NCBI GenBank assembly: GCA_011390475.1
Contig: JAABSG010000005.1
Span: 1-37,383, forward strand
Reading direction: 5' to 3'
Source of the DNA: Geminicoccaceae bacterium
GTDB lineage: Bacteria; Pseudomonadota; Alphaproteobacteria; Geminicoccales; Geminicoccaceae
DNA: 37,383 bases
The position numbers and the translations under genes were made by a program. The notes beneath the pieces are model-generated. The model was not told the origin of the DNA and made no database searches. It saw only the letters and a program-made list of their open reading frames with translations. Shown piece by piece: positions 17,629 to 25,486 of this stretch; position 1 is the first letter of the stretch, and every line of letters begins with the position of its first letter.

Positions 17629-18231
17629 ATGCCGGCACCGATCGATTTCTACTTCGATTTTTCGAGCCCATACGGCTATCTGGCGAGCCGGCGGATCGGC
17701 GAGCTCGCCGCCGCGCACGGGCGCAGCGTCCGCTGGCGGCCGATGATGCTGGGGGCGGCTTTTGCCGCGACCGGCGGCAAGCCCTTGGTCGACTTGCCGC
17801 TCAAGGGTGATTACGCCCGGCACGATCTGGCCCGAACGGCGCGCTTCTGGGGCATTCCGTTTGCCCTGCCGAAGCGGTTTCCGGTACCGACACTGGCTGC
17901 GGCCAGGGCTTTCTACTGGCTCGAGGAAGCCGCACCCGCGCGTGCCGTGCCCTTCGCCGAGGCGGCGTTTTCGGCCCTTTTCGCCGAGGATCGGGACATT
18001 GCCGACCGGGCAGTGGTGGGGGCGCTGCTGGGGGCTGTGGGCGCCGATGTGGAGGCCGGATCGGTGGCGATCGATCGGCCCGAGATCAAGGAGAAGCTCA
18101 AGGCCGAGACCGCTGCCGCGATCGACCGGGGTGTGTTCGGCTCGCCGTTCATCGTCATCGACGGCGAGCCTTTCTGGGGTGCCGACCGGCTCGACCAGGT
18201 CGAGCGCTGGCTGGTGACGGGCGGGTTTTGA
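17629..18231 (+). CDS. 2-hydroxychromene-2-carboxylate isomerase-like protein (DsbA/kappa-GST family)
   Basis: This 200-residue thioredoxin-fold protein is of the HCCA isomerase / kappa glutathione transferase family. Its members use glutathione to isomerise 2-hydroxychromene-2-carboxylate in naphthalene degradation, or act on other substrates. It begins MPAPIDFYFDFSSPYGYLAS with the catalytic-serine region SSPYGYL. The family continues with VRWRPMMLGAAFAATGGKPL, YARHDLARTARFWGIPFALP and the C-terminal GVFGSPFIVIDGEPFWGADR, a typical substrate-site motif. The ATG at 17629 follows a perfect AGGAGG. No other aromatic-degradation genes are present, so the name is for the family rather than the reaction. 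It sits directly before the enoyl-CoA hydratase gene, probably cotranscribed. Confidence 0.88.
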   Translation: MPAPIDFYFDFSSPYGYLASRRIGELAAAHGRSVRWRPMMLGAAFAATGGKPLVDLPLKGDYARHDLARTARFWGIPFALPKRFPVPTLAAARAFYWLEEAAPARAVPFAEAAFSALFAEDRDIADRAVVGALLGAVGADVEAGSVAIDRPEIKEKLKAETAAAIDRGVFGSPFIVIDGEPFWGADRLDQVERWLVTGGF

Positions 18232-18233
18232 AC

Positions 18234-19019
18234 ATGGACGCTGCACTGGTGCGGAGCGAGCGGGCCGCCTCGGGTGTGGTCACCCTGACCATCGACCGGG
18301 CGGCGCGGCGCAATGCCTTCGACGATGCGCTGATCGCCGCCTTGCGCGCGCAGTTCGAGAGTTTGGGCCGGGATCCGGACGTCCGGGCGCTGGTGCTCAC
18401 CGGTGCCGGCTCGGCCTTTTCGGCTGGCGCCGATCTCGACTGGATGCGCCGCGCGGCCAGTTTCACGGCCGCCGAGAATCTCGCCGACGCGCGCCAACTC
18501 GAAGCCATGCTGGCGGCGCTCGACACCTTTCCGCGGCCGACCATCGCGCGGGTCAACGGGGCGGCGATCGGCGGCGGCGTCGGTCTGGTGGCGGCTTGTG
18601 ACATCGCGATCGCGAGCGAGCAGGCGGTCTTCGCCATGAGCGAGGTCCGGCTCGGCTTGCTGCCGGCGGTCGTTGCCCCCTTCGTCCGCCGGGCGATCGG
18701 CGAGCGGGCGTGTCGTCGGCTGTTCTTGACCGCAGAGCGGCTCGATGCGGCCGAGGCCCGGCGGCTCGGCTTGGTGCACGAGGTGGTTGCCGACGAGGCC
18801 CTGGATCAGGCGGTGGCGACGGTGCTGGAGCAGCTGCTGCAAGGTGGGCCCGAGGCGCTGACGGCCGCCAAGGCGCTGCTCGTCGATCTGCGTCACGCCT
18901 CCTTCGACGAAGCGGCCGACCGGACGGCGCGCGCGATCGCCGAGCGCCGGGCGTCGGCCGAGGGCAAGGAAGGTGTGCTGGCGTTCCTGGAAAAACGGCA
19001 GCCGGCGTGGAAGGGATAG
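18234..19019 (+). CDS. Enoyl-CoA hydratase, LiuC/methylglutaconyl-CoA hydratase-like
   Basis: This 261-residue crotonase-fold enzyme most resembles the LiuC/AtuE group, which hydrates 3-methylglutaconyl-CoA in leucine breakdown (or the related isoprenoid acid intermediate). The oxyanion-hole segment is SAGADLDWM at 63-71 and the central block is VNGAAIGGGVGLVAACDIAI. The acidic residue available for catalysis is Glu137 in SEVRLGLLPAVVAPFVRRAI. The other usual crotonase glutamate is not present in GGGVGLVAACD, as I recall for LiuC proteins. GERACRRLFLTAERLDAAEA also fits that group. The ATG at 18234 is two bases past the previous stop; a TTG overlapping that stop (18228) is possible. The other liu genes are not nearby, so substrate assignment is moderate. 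Confidence 0.85.
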   Translation: MDAALVRSERAASGVVTLTIDRAARRNAFDDALIAALRAQFESLGRDPDVRALVLTGAGSAFSAGADLDWMRRAASFTAAENLADARQLEAMLAALDTFPRPTIARVNGAAIGGGVGLVAACDIAIASEQAVFAMSEVRLGLLPAVVAPFVRRAIGERACRRLFLTAERLDAAEARRLGLVHEVVADEALDQAVATVLEQLLQGGPEALTAAKALLVDLRHASFDEAADRTARAIAERRASAEGKEGVLAFLEKRQPAWKG

Positions 19020-19037
19020 CGCCGTCGAGCGACTACG

Positions 19038-19055
19038 AGAGGGTCAGACCCCTCT
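19038..19055. terminator. Small hairpin between convergent genes
   Basis: AGAGGG (19038-19043) and CCCTCT (19050-19055) can pair around a six-base loop 18 bp past the hydratase stop. The position, between the converging hydratase and pheA genes, suits a terminator. There is no T-run on either side, so the call is tentative. Confidence 0.25.
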
Positions 19056-19159
19056 GAGAAGTCGTTGTCGACAGGGGCTTGGCACTAACCCGGCGACGCG
19101 CCGTCGGCCGGGGCAGGCAGACCGCCCGTCCAAGACAAGCAACTGTCGGCGACAAGCCG

Positions 19160-20068
19160 CTAGCGCAGCCGCGCGCGGAACGGTGAGGCCGGGTAGACGC
19201 CGAAGATTTCGATGTGATGGGCGAAGAAGCGGAGTTCGTCCATGGCGAAGCGGACCGCCTCGTCTTCCGGATGGCCGAGGATGTCGGCGTAGAACTGGGC
19301 CTGCTGGAAGGTCGGATCGATATAGCTTTCGAGCTTCAGCATGTTGACGCCATTGGTGGCGAAGCCGCCCATCGCCTTGTAGAGGGCAGCCGGGACGTTT
19401 CTCACTTTGAAGAGGAAGCTGGTGATCACGAGGCCGTCCTTGGTGCCCGGATAGCGGGGCTCGCGGGCGAGGACGAGAAAGCGGGTCGTGTTGTGCTCGG
19501 CGTCCTCGACGTCCGAGCTGAGGATGTCCAGTCCGTACGTTTCCGCCGCGAGCCGGGACGCGATCACCGCGTGCGCTTTGTCGCCCTTCAAGGCAATGTC
19601 GGCGGCGGCCCCGGCCGTGTCGGCGGCGACGACGGGTGTCAGCTTGTGCTCGCGGATGAAGTCGCGGCACTGGCCCAGCGCGTGAATGTGGCTGTGCACC
19701 CAGCGAACGGTCGCCATGCTGCTGCCGGGAACCACGAGGAGGTGGTGGTTCACCCGCAAGAACTGCTCACCCACGATGTGCAGGCCGCAATGCGGCATCA
19801 GGTGGTGGACGTCGGCGACCCGACCCGCGACCGAGTTGTCGACCGGGATCATCGCATAGCGGGCCTCGCCATCGCGTACGGCGGCGAAGGCGGTCTCGAA
19901 GGTCTCGCAGGCGTAGGGCTCGAAATCCGGGAAGGCTTGGCGGCAGGCCAGGTGCGAATAGGCGCCGGGACGGCCCTGAAAGGCGATCCGCTGCTGCGGG
20001 TCGCCGAGCGGCGCGCCAGCGCTCGCGGTGTCGGGGGTAACGGTGTCGTCGGTCTTTGCTTCAGCCAT
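19160..20068 (-). CDS. pheA: Prephenate dehydratase
   Basis: This 302-residue enzyme converts prephenate to phenylpyruvate in phenylalanine synthesis. The catalytic domain starts with QQRIAFQGRPGAYSHLACRQ and has YAMIPVDNSVAGRVADVHHL, AVIASRLAAETYGLDILSSD and the essential EHNTTRFLVLA segment. A regulatory ACT domain follows (LVITSFLFKVRNVPAALYKA, GGFATNGVNMLKLESYIDP). The phenylalanine-binding ESRP motif reads ESYI here. There is no fused chorismate mutase, as in alphaproteobacteria generally. The first 25 or so residues (MAEAKTDDTVTPDTASAGAP) are a polar extension. The gene overlaps the end of kdsB by 8 bp, so the two are cotranscribed and probably translationally coupled. Confidence 0.96.
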   Translation of the reverse strand: MAEAKTDDTVTPDTASAGAPLGDPQQRIAFQGRPGAYSHLACRQAFPDFEPYACETFETAFAAVRDGEARYAMIPVDNSVAGRVADVHHLMPHCGLHIVGEQFLRVNHHLLVVPGSSMATVRWVHSHIHALGQCRDFIREHKLTPVVAADTAGAAADIALKGDKAHAVIASRLAAETYGLDILSSDVEDAEHNTTRFLVLAREPRYPGTKDGLVITSFLFKVRNVPAALYKAMGGFATNGVNMLKLESYIDPTFQQAQFYADILGHPEDEAVRFAMDELRFFAHHIEIFGVYPASPFRARLR

Positions 20069-20825
20069 GGCCGAGGATCTTTCGTGCCTTGTCGAGATCG
20101 GCCGGGGTGTCGACCCCGAAGGGAACGGCTTTTACGAGCTTTACACCGATCCGCATACCGTTCTCGAGGGCGCGGAGCTGTTCCAGCCTTTCGCGCTGCT
20201 CCAGGGGGCTCGGCTCCAGCGCGGCGAAACGGTCGATAGCGGCCCGGGTGAAGGCGTAGATGCCGATATGGTGGAAGACCGGGCCATCGCCCCAGGGAGC
20301 GGGGGCGCGGGTGAAGTAGAGGGCTCGGCCCAGATCTTCGGTCACGAAGGAGATCACCGCCTTGACGGTGTTGGGATCGACCCGCTCCTCGGGATCGTCC
20401 GTGGCGTTGGCGAGCGTGCCGATGTCGGCGCCCAGCCGGTCGAGGGGCTCGAGCACCGCCGTCAGGCACTCGGGATCGATGGTCGGCATGTCGCCCTGCA
20501 GGTTGATCACCCGTTCCACCCGCTGGTCGGGATCGAGGGTCTGCAGGGCCGCGTGGATGCGATCGGTGCCGGAAGGGAGAGCCGGGTCGGTGAGGACGGC
20601 GGCACCGCCCGCGGCCTCGACCGCCTCCTTGATCGCCGGCTCGGCGCAGGCGACGACCACGCGTCCGACGGCCGCCTCCATCGCGCGGCGCCAGACATGG
20701 ACGATCATCGGCACGTCGCCGATCAACGCCAAGGGCTTGTTCGGCAGCCGGGTCGAGGGCAACCGGGCCGGGATCAGCACCAGATTGCGCGACGAATTGC
20801 CGCCAAGGTTCTCGAGCGAAACCAT
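20061..20825 (-). CDS. kdsB: 3-deoxy-manno-octulosonate cytidylyltransferase (CMP-KDO synthetase)
   Basis: This 254-residue cytoplasmic enzyme activates KDO with CTP for lipopolysaccharide inner-core synthesis. The nucleotide-binding start LVLIPARLPSTRLPNKPLAL is diagnostic, followed by PMIVHVWRRAM, the TDPALPSGTDRIHAAL block, VINLQGDMPTIDPECL with the metal-binding aspartate region, and FFRTP-equivalent ALYFTRAPAPWGDGPVFHHI. The ATG at 20825 is preceded by AGAGGTG. It is the first gene of the kdsB-pheA pair and is divergent from the cytochrome gene. It indicates a KDO-containing Gram-negative envelope. Confidence 0.96.
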   Translation of the reverse strand: MVSLENLGGNSSRNLVLIPARLPSTRLPNKPLALIGDVPMIVHVWRRAMEAAVGRVVVACAEPAIKEAVEAAGGAAVLTDPALPSGTDRIHAALQTLDPDQRVERVINLQGDMPTIDPECLTAVLEPLDRLGADIGTLANATDDPEERVDPNTVKAVISFVTEDLGRALYFTRAPAPWGDGPVFHHIGIYAFTRAAIDRFAALEPSPLEQRERLEQLRALENGMRIGVKLVKAVPFGVDTPADLDKARKILGHG

Positions 20826-20985
20826 CTGACGTCACCTCTGGGTAAACTCAGGACCTGACAGCGACACGGTGGCGGCTTGACGGTCGATGGCCGCCTCCGC
20901 TACCGACCCTTGCTATTGTGCGCACTCGGGTTTCACCGCGCGCCGCGCTCGACCGTCTTCGGCAGACTGAGGAACAGGCAGTCCT

Positions 20986-22323
20986 ATGGCATCATCCCTC
21001 GAACTCAACAAGTTGCTCGCAGGCGTGCTCACCGCCGGCATCATCGGCGTCGGCGCTGCCGTGTTTTCCGGGCTGCTCTATAGTCCGAGGTCGCTCGAGG
21101 AGCACGCCTTCAGCGTGGTCGTCTCCGATGATGCCGCGGACGTCGCCGATGCCGAGGCCGTGGAGGAACCCTCGATCGAGATGTTGCTCGCCAGTGCCGA
21201 CCCGAGCGCCGGTCAAACCATCACCCGGCAGTGCACGGCCTGCCACGTCTTCGACGAAGGTGGCGAAAACCGGGTCGGCCCGGTCCTCTGGGACGTCGTC
21301 GGTCGTGACGTCGCGAGCGTCTCGGGCTTCAGCTATTCTGCGGCCTTGCAGGAGATCGAGGGCGAGTGGACCTTCGCGGCGCTCGACGGCTTTCTCGCCA
21401 ATCCGCGCGGCTGGGCCCCCGGCACCTCGATGAGCTATGCCGGGCTGCGGAGCGCCGAGGACCGCGCCAACCTGATCGCCTATCTGCGCGAGCAGTCGAA
21501 CGATCCGGTGTCGCTGCCCGAGCCCGACGCCGAGACAGCCGAGGCGGCGCCGGTGGAGGAAGCCGATGCGGCGCCGGTGGAGGAAGCGGTGGCGGACGAG
21601 CCTGCCGAGGCGGAGGCGGTAGAGGAGGATGTCGCGGCTGCCGAGGCGCCGGCCGAAGCCGAAACCGTCGTCGAGGAAACGGCAGAGGCTGTCGAAACGG
21701 CGGTGAGCGAGGCGACGGAAACGGTGGTCGAGGAAGCCGAAGAAGTGGCGGCGGCTGCCGGGGAAGTGGTCGAGGAGGTCGCCGAGACCGCCGAGACCGC
21801 GGCGGGCGAGGTCGCAGCCACGGCGACCGAGATGGTCGAGGCGGCGGAGGAGACGGTGGCCGAGGTCGCCGAGGAGACCGCCGATGTCGCGACCGATGTC
21901 GTCGACGAGACCGAGGAAGCGGCCGAAGAGGTTGCGGCGGAAGCGACCAATGGTGCGGAAACGAGCGCGATGGTCGCCATGGTTGCCGCTGCCGACCCGG
22001 CCAATGGCGAGCGCAACTTCCGCCAGTGTGCTGCCTGCCACACGCCCGACGAGGGCGGCGGCAACCGCGTCGGCCCCAATCTCTGGGGGGTGTTCGGCGC
22101 GGATGTCGGCAGCAAGGACGGGTTCAACTATTCCGACGCGCTCACCTCGATCGACGGCATCTGGACGGTCGATAAGCTGAATGCCTATCTCGAAAATCCG
22201 CGCGGCTTCGCCCCCGGCAACCGCATGGCCTTTGCCGGCCTTCGCGGCGAAGAGGACCGGGCGGCGATGATCGCCTATTTGCGCAGCTTGAGCGAGGACC
22301 CGAAGCCGGTCGATATCCAGTAG
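20986..22323 (+). CDS. Membrane-anchored double-domain cytochrome c with long Ala/Glu linker
   Basis: This 445-residue protein has an N-terminal uncleaved anchor (LLAGVLTAGIIGVGAAVFSG, residues 10-29) and two class I cytochrome c domains. Heme motif CTACH is at 83-87 with probable axial Met149 (GTSMSYAGL). CAACH is at 348-352 with Met414 (GNRMAFAGL). The domains are similar throughout (HVFDEGGENRVGPVLWDVVG vs HTPDEGGGNRVGPNLWGVFG), so an internal duplication is likely. Between them, residues about 175-335 are almost only Ala, Glu, Val, Thr and Asp, strongly acidic. Single-domain relatives (CycM/cytochrome c552 type) carry electrons between the bc1 complex and oxidases. A GAGGAACAGG site precedes the ATG. 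The linker may be disordered or a helical spacer across the periplasm. Confidence 0.9.
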   Translation: MASSLELNKLLAGVLTAGIIGVGAAVFSGLLYSPRSLEEHAFSVVVSDDAADVADAEAVEEPSIEMLLASADPSAGQTITRQCTACHVFDEGGENRVGPVLWDVVGRDVASVSGFSYSAALQEIEGEWTFAALDGFLANPRGWAPGTSMSYAGLRSAEDRANLIAYLREQSNDPVSLPEPDAETAEAAPVEEADAAPVEEAVADEPAEAEAVEEDVAAAEAPAEAETVVEETAEAVETAVSEATETVVEEAEEVAAAAGEVVEEVAETAETAAGEVAATATEMVEAAEETVAEVAEETADVATDVVDETEEAAEEVAAEATNGAETSAMVAMVAAADPANGERNFRQCAACHTPDEGGGNRVGPNLWGVFGADVGSKDGFNYSDALTSIDGIWTVDKLNAYLENPRGFAPGNRMAFAGLRGEEDRAAMIAYLRSLSEDPKPVDIQ

Positions 22324-22482
22324 GGCAAAAGATCTCGGCCGCTCAATCGATTGGCGAAATTTAATCGACCGGCGGCAGGCTGCCGCCTACCCTTCGGTTG
22401 CATCTGAGGCGGGTGTCGCTACATCGTCGAGACGGATGGCGACATCCGCAACAGCTTTGCTGACGAAGCGGAAGGGGCAGGG

Positions 22483-24354
22483 ATGATCCGATCGACGGTG
22501 TTGGCGCGACTGGGGCTCGCAGCGGCGGTGATGGTCGCGATCGGTGGCGCTTCGGTCGCCGCCGATGTCGAGCCGGCGCACGGCATCGCGATGCACGGCG
22601 ACGTCAAATATCCGCCGGACTTCACCCATTTCGAGTATGTCGATCCGGATGCGCCCAAGGGCGGTAGCATCACCTATTCGGCGATCGGCAGCTTCGACAG
22701 CCTGAATCCGTTCATTCTACGCGGGCAGGCGGCGGCGGGCCTGGGCGTGCTTTTCGAGACGCTGACCCAACGCTCCAACGACGAGGCCTTCACCGAATAC
22801 GGCCTTCTGGCCGAGACGATCGAGATGCCCGAGGACCGTTCCTGGGTCGCCTTCACGCTCCGCCCCGAGGCGCGCTGGAACGACGGTGAGCCAGTGACCG
22901 TCGCGGACGTGATCTGGAGCCTGGAGACGATCAAGGCCAAGGGGCATCCCTTCTATCGTGCCTATTACGCCAATGTCGTGAGCGCCAGGGAAGAGGGCGA
23001 GCGGCGGGTGGTCTTCGAGTTCGACGGGGCGATCAATCGCGAACTCCCCTTGATCGTCGGGCAGATGCCGATCCTGCCCAAGCACTATTGGGAAACCCGT
23101 GATTTCGAGGCCTCGACGCTCGAGCCGCCCTTGGGCAGCGGGCCCTATCGGGTCGCCAGGGTCGATCCGGGCCGGTCGATCACCTACGAGCGCGTGCCCG
23201 ACTACTGGGGTGCCGAGGTTCCGGTGAGCAAGGGTCGGTTCAACTACGACCAGATTCGCTACGAGTATTTCCGGGATTCCAACGTCGCGCTCGAGGCCTT
23301 CAAAGCCGGACAGTACGATTTCCGCGTCGAGAACACGGCCCGGCTCTGGGCCACGGCCTATACCGGCCCCGGTGTCGATGCCGGGCTGATCGTGCGCGAG
23401 GAGATCCGCGACGAGAGCGGGACGGGCATGCAGGGCTATGTCTTCAACACGCGGCGCGCCATGTTCGAGGATCCCAGGGTGCGCCAGGCACTGGCTTATG
23501 CGTTTGATTTCGAGTGGTCGAACAGCACGCTCTTTTTCGATCAATACGTGCGCAGCGAGAGCTATTTCTCCAATACCGAACTGGCCGCGACCGAGCTGCC
23601 GGACGAGCGTGAGCTCGCGATCCTCGAGCCGTTTCGCGACCAGTTGCCGGAGGCCGTCTTCACCACGGTCTACGAGCCGCCCACGACCGACGGGTCGGGT
23701 GAGCTTCGGGGCAATCTCCGCACCGCCTTCGAGATGCTGCAAGAGGCCGGCTGGGAGGTCGACCGGGCGACCCGCAAGCTGATCGATACCGAGACCGGCC
23801 AGCCGATGCGTTTCGAGATCCTCTTGATCAACCCGGCTTTCGAGCGGATCACCGGGCCTTTCCTGCGGAACCTGGAACGGCTCGGCATCGATGCCACGAT
23901 GCGCACGGTCGATACGGCGCAGTACCAGAACCGGGTCGACGCCTTCGATTTCGACATGATCGTCGGGGTCTGGGGGCAGTCGCTCTCGCCGGGTAACGAA
24001 CAGCGCGATTTCTGGTCCTGCGAGGCCGCCGAGACGCCGGGTAGCCGCAACTTTGCCGGGATCTGCGATCCGGTGGTCGATGCCCTGATCGAGCGCGTCA
24101 TCCAGGCCGAGAGCCGCCAAGGGCTCGTTGCCGCCACGCGCGCCCTCGATCGGGCGCTCTTGTTCGGCCACTACGTGATCCCGCACTGGCACTCGCCGGT
24201 GACCCGAGTCGCCTATTGGGACAAATTCGACCGGGCGGAAATTGACCCGCGCTACGGTCTCGATCTCAATGCCTGGTGGGTCGATCCGGGCAAGGCCGAC
24301 CAGGTGGCCCGCCGGCAGCGCGATCTCGATCTCGACGACGTCGTGACCGAATAG
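22483..24354 (+). CDS. YejA-like periplasmic peptide-binding protein (ABC family 5)
   Basis: This 623-residue solute-binding protein belongs to the dipeptide/oligopeptide (family 5) class and is closest in appearance to YejA, the binding protein of the YejABEF peptide/microcin C importer. It has a signal peptide (residues 1-27, ending GGASVAA). It continues with HGIAMHGDVKYPPDFTHFEY, VDPDAPKGGSITYSAIGSFD, FTLRPEARWNDGEPVTVADV, PLGSGPYRVARVDPGRSITY, and a long C-terminal lobe with NLERLGIDATMRTVDTAQYQ. The length suits YejA. No yejB, yejE or yejF permease/ATPase genes follow: the next item is a MITE-like repeat and then an opposite-strand gene. It is therefore an orphan binding protein here or its partners lie elsewhere. 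An AAGGGGCAGGG site precedes the ATG. Confidence 0.9.
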   Translation: MIRSTVLARLGLAAAVMVAIGGASVAADVEPAHGIAMHGDVKYPPDFTHFEYVDPDAPKGGSITYSAIGSFDSLNPFILRGQAAAGLGVLFETLTQRSNDEAFTEYGLLAETIEMPEDRSWVAFTLRPEARWNDGEPVTVADVIWSLETIKAKGHPFYRAYYANVVSAREEGERRVVFEFDGAINRELPLIVGQMPILPKHYWETRDFEASTLEPPLGSGPYRVARVDPGRSITYERVPDYWGAEVPVSKGRFNYDQIRYEYFRDSNVALEAFKAGQYDFRVENTARLWATAYTGPGVDAGLIVREEIRDESGTGMQGYVFNTRRAMFEDPRVRQALAYAFDFEWSNSTLFFDQYVRSESYFSNTELAATELPDERELAILEPFRDQLPEAVFTTVYEPPTTDGSGELRGNLRTAFEMLQEAGWEVDRATRKLIDTETGQPMRFEILLINPAFERITGPFLRNLERLGIDATMRTVDTAQYQNRVDAFDFDMIVGVWGQSLSPGNEQRDFWSCEAAETPGSRNFAGICDPVVDALIERVIQAESRQGLVAATRALDRALLFGHYVIPHWHSPVTRVAYWDKFDRAEIDPRYGLDLNAWWVDPGKADQVARRQRDLDLDDVVTE

Positions 24355-24377
24355 GGCGGCTTTTGTCCATGGCCGCT

Positions 24378-24412
24378 CAGAGCCTGTCCGAGAAGTTTAC
24401 GAGGCCTTTCAT
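24378..24412 (+). repeat. Left terminal inverted repeat of the MITE-like element
   Basis: The core CCGAGAAGTTTACGAGGC is identical to the reverse complement of the right repeat, and 32 of 35 positions match overall. The outer end lies at 24378. Confidence 0.8.
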
Positions 24413-24613
24413 GAGCTTGCCAGTGAGCAAATGCGAGGAGTTGATCGGCCGTCGATGCAGCGCATCGTCGGTCGATCAAGGACGAAGCAGGTGCCGCTGC
24501 CAAGCTCACCCTCTGGGTCGTCTTGCGATCGGCTCCGGCTTTGTTGCCGAGCTTGCCCGATGCCCCGGCATCGGGCCGCGCTCGGCTCCGCGCCGGCGGT
24601 CGATCGCAGGCCG

Positions 24614-24648
24614 ATGAAATGCCTCGTAAACTTCTCGGGCGGGCTCTG
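24614..24648 (-). repeat. Right terminal inverted repeat of the MITE-like element
   Basis: This repeat reads, on the minus strand, CAGAGCCCGCCCGAGAAG and onward, matching the left repeat at 32 of 35 positions. Its outer end is two bases before the TGA complement of the NnrU gene, so insertion may have set or altered that gene's end. Confidence 0.8.
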
Positions 24649-24650
24649 GC

Positions 24651-25331
24651 TCAAGGCCAGGCGGCGACGCCGAAGAGCCACGGGTGGGCGACGAGCAGGA
24701 CGACGAAGAGGCCGATGGCCAGGGCCACTCGCGGCCAGCCGATCTCCGCCCAGACGAAGTGCTGGCGGCCCTCCAGGATGGCGGCGAAGGGCAAGAAGGA
24801 GGTGCGCTGGACGAAGATGCCCCAGCCCGGCCGGTTTTGCCGGTTCAGCCGGTGGTCGAGGGCGGCCGCACCGCCGAAGGCCAGGACGGCGAAGGCGCCG
24901 AAGAAGACGGCCGAGGCGAGGTCCGGATTGGCGAGCAGGTGGGTGACGGCCCAGAGGCCGATGCCCCACATCATCGGGTGGCGGGTCACCCGGAGCATGC
25001 CGCGGGCCGGCTCGGGCGCGTCCTGGTCGGGCTGCTGCCCGATCGCCGTCGGATTGGGCTGGCTCAGGGCCGTCACTAAAAAGAGGCTGGCGAACGGCAT
25101 GACGAGAATCGCCACCACATCGAAGAAGGTGCTGCCATACCAGAGTGGGACGAAGGGCGATGCCCGATAGGCCATGACGAGCCAGATGATCGCGGCAATG
25201 GAAACGAGCGAGAAGAGCAACCGGTACCAGGTCTCGCCGACCCGCTCGATCACCTCCGTCCGCAGCGGGGTCGTGCCGATGCCGATATGGGTCCCGACAA
25301 AGAAGAGGGCGGCGACGAAGAGATCGGTCAT
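24651..25331 (-). CDS. NnrU-family integral membrane protein
   Basis: This 226-residue membrane protein is of the NnrU family, first described near nitric oxide and nitrite reductase genes in rhizobia and also related to 15-cis-zeta-carotene isomerase. Family marks are FFVGTHIGIGTTPLR near the start and GMLRVTRHPMMWGIGLWAVTH in the middle with conserved histidines (His-Pro), followed by HLLANPDLASAVFFGAFAVL. About six membrane segments are expected. The ATG at 25331 (MTDLFVAALFF) is chosen because the preceding residues of the longer frame look non-protein-like. The stop lies two bases from the MITE-like repeat, and an altered C-terminus is possible. No denitrification genes are in the window, so its role is open. 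Confidence 0.88.
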   Translation of the reverse strand: MTDLFVAALFFVGTHIGIGTTPLRTEVIERVGETWYRLLFSLVSIAAIIWLVMAYRASPFVPLWYGSTFFDVVAILVMPFASLFLVTALSQPNPTAIGQQPDQDAPEPARGMLRVTRHPMMWGIGLWAVTHLLANPDLASAVFFGAFAVLAFGGAAALDHRLNRQNRPGWGIFVQRTSFLPFAAILEGRQHFVWAEIGWPRVALAIGLFVVLLVAHPWLFGVAAWP

Positions 25332-25486
25332 GCGAGACTCACGCGCCCTCGACTGCGCATCGGTTCGGCCATCCAAGGCCGTGCCCATTGCGTATCGATT
25401 GCTGACGACAGAACTTCGACACCGGCTGCACCGTTTCGCTGGACGATGACCGACTGGCTATCACGGTAGCGGCTCGAGGGAAACCT

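Larger units (their letters stand above)
24378..24648. mobile_element. MITE-like element, 271 bp, with 35-bp terminal inverted repeats
   Basis: The ends are near-perfect inverted repeats of 35 bp (three mismatches). The outermost bases are CAGAGCC, and both flanks carry GCT directly outside, a possible 3-bp target duplication. The interior has no credible coding frame. It contains two further strong palindromes: arms 24441-24458 and 24462-24479 (18 bp, two mismatches), and arms 24556-24565 and 24568-24577 (10 bp, perfect). The size, terminal repeats, lack of transposase and internal folding fit a non-autonomous transposable element. It occupies the whole gap between the YejA-like gene (ending 24354) and the stop of the NnrU gene (24651). 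Confidence 0.75.

Noticed and set aside
20827-20834. Palindrome TGACGTCA upstream of kdsB, considered as an operator
   Set aside because: An 8-bp palindrome right at the ribosome binding site with no second copy is not enough to claim a regulator site.
22371-22387. Perfect 7-bp hairpin GGCGGCA/TGCCGCC after the cytochrome gene, considered as a terminator
   Set aside because: There is no T-run after it on either strand, and such short GC palindromes are frequent at this base composition.
24378-24648. The structured repeat read as a tRNA, small RNA gene or CRISPR unit
   Set aside because: No cloverleaf, no regular repeat-spacer pattern and no promoter; the long inverted ends are better explained by a transposable element.
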